A stretch of 64,000 nucleotides of DNA from Sipunculus nudus (lineage: Eukaryota; Annelida; Sipuncula; Golfingiida; Sipunculidae). The notes beneath the pieces are model-generated. The model saw only the letters and a program-made list of their open reading frames with translations, made no database searches and was not told the DNA's origin. Shown one piece after another: positions 61,369 to 64,000 of this stretch (position 1 is its first letter; the number at the start of each line of letters is the position of its first letter). The position numbers were made by a program, and so were the translations under genes. The stretch covers positions 51,069,340 to 51,133,339 of the forward strand of contig CM049322.1 of the NCBI GenBank assembly GCA_026874595.1, written 5' to 3'.

Positions 61369-61548
61369 TTTTTAAAGTTTACACATTTTTTATCTATTTT
61401 TCAGATATATAAATACAGACTAAATCTTGGCCTGTTGGTTAATCTGTATGATGCTTCAGTTGAATGGGTATCTACCATTCTGATGATAAAATTTCCTTTT
61501 GTGAATCTCTTCCCAGTCAGCTGAGCGTCATGACCCATGGGTCACTTG

Positions 61549-63866
61549 TTTTTGTTTTTACTTAAATGCTTTCAAGATTCAATTGTCAAACAGGGTTCTT
61601 TAATAATAACTTTAATAAAAAAATGTATATGGTTTGGCATACACCAAAATTTTAGTATTTTAATTAACTCTTTTAAATATTGAATTTAAAGAATATATTC
61701 ACTCTGGAACATTTATGTGTAAGCTTGGGGCAACTTTGAAATTAATTGATTAATTCTGATGTGACAGATAGAATCCTGATAAATCAGAAGATTAACACAT
61801 ACCCACCATGGCAAAACTACCGGTATATTAAATAAATTAATGAATCTGTCAAATTTTACTGGAACCTTATCATATTTAAATGACATCTTCAATGGTCCTT
61901 TCCTTCTACAAAGATTTAGGGTATTGAGTTAGTTGTTTTTGCAAAATCTATTCTTAAGGGAAAGTGCCAGAAACTAAGAAACTGCATTCAAAGGAATGCA
62001 AGCCTCCACCATGTGGGCAGTCCCTATTGTGGGATGCTTCCCAACCAGTGTTTACAATAACTAATTTGTCCAATATTCCAATGCTTTGCATTTGTGAATA
62101 TTCCTTGATGTTCCTGAATCCAGATCATGTGCAAGATCCAAACAAAAATCTAACCTATTCTCCCAAAGACTCCATTCTGAAATTCCTTTAAAATTTCATG
62201 AGATTCTGTTCATGATTGCAGGATTTTGTTGTGAACAAAAACACACATAAAGAAACTCATGAACTGGGATGAACAGATAACCCCCCTGGTGAAGGTAATG
62301 AACAAACAGACATAGGAGAAAACATATCCTCCTTGATTGTGGTAACAAAATGTTTCAATATGAGGAAGCAGACTCATACATACATACTTGCATGGCCAAT
62401 ACTTCTCCATTCATATTCCTTGTTTTTATATCAGCCTGATGATAAGATCACTGAAACAGAACCTCAGTTACCAAGGAAACTACTGTCACTTAAGGAGCAG
62501 CATAACTGCTTCTATTTCAGTATCATAAAATGTATATAAATATAAACGATGACAATTGAGTGTGCTATGGCTCTGGTTATGGCCGTCATTGACAGTTACT
62601 TGTTTATTGCTGTCAGGCCTCCAGGAAAGTTAAGCAAACTAACATCTGTGCCTCGTTCAGTGATCTGACAGCTGCTGTTGTGTGCTTGCTTTGATAAGAC
62701 TGTTAAGGTCTTGTCTTAAAAGTCTGGTGAAGAAGTCACACACTGCTCAGTACAGGCCAGGTTCTGTTACTGGTTCACAGGGTTAGCTGGGGGCTGAACT
62801 TATTACTGACATGGATTTGTGCTGCTGAAGATACAACAGTTACAGCCTCATCAGAAACATAGTTTGGTGAGCAACTCGGTTATCTTAGGATGCTATTTTT
62901 TGCCTCCCCCATCTGGGCTGGTTAACCCACAAACCTGCCAGTGCCAAGTACTAAAAAAAATACAGGATCATTTCTAGGTGATGTGTCTCTCATCACCAGA
63001 AACTACTGCAATATTTCTGAGAAGGCAAAACACAGTTTTGTAAGCAGCAATAATTGAATTTAATAGCCCCCGCCCCCACTAAAATGAAGCAGAAGGGAGG
63101 TTTTGTAATCATCCAATGTTTGTCTGTCAGTAAGTTGTCTATATTTCCAAATACTTTTGTAAATGGGTTCTTTGTCATTAACATTATTATATATTAATTG
63201 GCAAAAATGAAACCCTGATTGGTGCCAGGATTGGAGCTTGACCTTTGTGACTGGTATCTGGTTACTGATTTTGGCACTTTCATTACTGGCCCTGGCACAT
63301 TTTGACTGGTGCTCAGGTACCTCAGGGACTGATGCTGGAACTTCTGTGACTGGAGCTTTTGGAAGTATTTTTACCTGAGCAAAATGAGGTTATGTTATCA
63401 CCTGTGATTTAGTCTGTTAGCAAAATTTTGCCAAAAAAAAAGCTTTCTTGAGGGAAAACCAGAGTAAAATTTGTGCTGGTCCAGACAAATTGGGTGGATT
63501 CAGAATGGTCGTTCTGCCTGGCAGAGGTACACATTTTTCTCAGGGTCAGTCTAGTGTACTTCTATAAGTCAAGTACATTTGTCCTGATCTAAATTACTGG
63601 TTCATGCCAGTGGCAGAATACTCTAATTTTACGATTTAGATGTGGTAAAAACAGTGTTATTCAGCTTTAAACTTTGCCAATACAGGACTCCTTGAAAATA
63701 ACTCTCTCTGCATATATATTCTTTCCCTTTCTTATTTCACTGAATTATTTCTCCTGATTTTCTTGAAACCACTCATATTTTGTACACACTAAAACTTGGA
63801 CGTCACAGGTCATATGTCAAAATTATATATTAGTGTACCACTTGAGTAGAAGAATATACTTTTTTT
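61549..63866. other. Non-coding DNA, possibly with a short minus-strand exon
   Basis: No gene recognised on the plus strand. X-box-like GTTACCAAGGAAAC at 62467-62480. A Pro/Val/Glu-rich open frame on the minus strand at 63321-63374 is described in the findings. Confidence 0.45.
62467..62480. promoter_or_regulatory. RFX X-box-like site
   Basis: GTTACCAAGGAAAC fits the X-box half-site arrangement (GTTACC, two bases, GGAAAC). No nearby promoter is evident. Confidence 0.35.
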
Positions 63867-64000
63867 TATGCCTGTCTATGACAGGACATATTGTTGGATA
63901 CCCACTGTCCGTCTGTCTGTCCATTAACCTTTAATGTCGCCACTGATAACTTACCAGGGCTTCCATGGATCTTGATGAAACTTGACAAATGTTAACTTAA
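63867..64000 (+). mobile_element. 5' end of a HINE, cut by the window edge
   Basis: After a T run, ATGCCTGTCTATGACAGGAC forms a hairpin (CCTGTC with GACAGG), followed by CCGTCTGTCTGTCCATTAAC and a body like that at 45206-45562 (TTAACCTTTAATGTCGCC). Its 3' end lies beyond the window. Confidence 0.75.

Larger units (their letters stand above)
57382..61548 (+). mobile_element. Large HINE-type element, interrupted by a nested HINE
   Basis: 5' end TAGCTCAGCTGACTGAAAGT folds with TCATCTGAGC. GCTCAGCTGAC (57384-57394) returns inverted as GTCAGCTGAGC at 61516-61526. The 3' hairpin is the perfect palindrome TGACCCATGGGTCA (61531-61544), followed by CTTG (61545-61548) and T. A CCGTCTGTCCGTC-type simple repeat follows the 5' hairpin. 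The body is a 338-bp tandem array, then a nested second element (59757-61368), then the remainder of the broken repeat unit. No transposition ORF. Confidence 0.85.

Noticed and set aside
1-64000. tRNA, rRNA and tRNA-derived SINE promoters
   Set aside because: I found no convincing A-box/B-box pair or cloverleaf by reading; a tRNA search program would be needed to exclude them.

Overview
The window looks like intron-rich or intergenic nuclear DNA of an invertebrate, most likely a marine mollusc (a bivalve is my best guess). It is AT-rich, has one convincing protein-coding ORF in 64 kb, and carries many minisatellites and miniature transposons. It also carries several elements with a 5' hairpin, a central tandem-repeat array, and a 3' hairpin ending in CTAG or CTTG. 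That layout matches the Helentron-associated (HINE, 'pearl'/DINE-like) elements described from bivalves. The taxonomic call is an inference from element style, not from a marker gene.

Layout. 1-5685: non-coding DNA with a 45-bp tandem repeat and a palindromic RFX-type X-box. 5686-8340 (+): an uninterrupted 884-codon ORF. It starts MGCASSK (N-myristoylation/palmitoylation type), continues with a Gly-Lys tract, and then has a very long acidic Glu/Pro/Ala/Val-rich tail. Poly(A) signals follow within 200 bp. 9.4-9.8 kb: a foldback element and a (TA)n cruciform. 10.4-16.6 kb: non-coding, with minisatellite and pyrimidine tracts. 16.6-20.1 kb: a direct tandem duplication whose second copy has received a HINE, so the window holds both the empty and the filled insertion site. 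22-33 kb: non-coding, with candidate regulatory segments and one HINE relic.

33.9-36.2 kb: a second HINE. Its 288-bp repeats each carry nuclear-receptor-type direct repeats (AGGTCA half-sites). 40.4-42.7 kb: two degenerate minisatellites, one split by a TTAA-flanked MITE. 46.6-48.9 kb: four different MITEs side by side, with four different target-site signatures (TTAA, TTA, TA and 8 bp). 51.2-51.9 kb: eight CRE-like TGAYRTCA octamers and four TCATGTGA boxes. 53.4-56.8 kb: HINE-body remnants and a 126-bp minisatellite. 57.4-61.5 kb: a large HINE with a second HINE nested in it. Its repeats carry the palindrome GGTGGCGCCACC again and again. 61.5-64 kb: non-coding, ending in the 5' end of another HINE.

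The only gene with strong support is the MGCASSK protein. Its architecture (lipidated N-terminus, basic tract, acidic disordered tail) resembles in outline the BASP1/GAP43/MARCKS or gravin-type membrane scaffold proteins. It contains one Ala/Val helix fitting the PKA-RII-binding (AKAP) spacing. Homology to any of these is not shown here. No RNA gene, CRISPR array or transposase/helicase ORF was found. The mobile elements all look non-autonomous.
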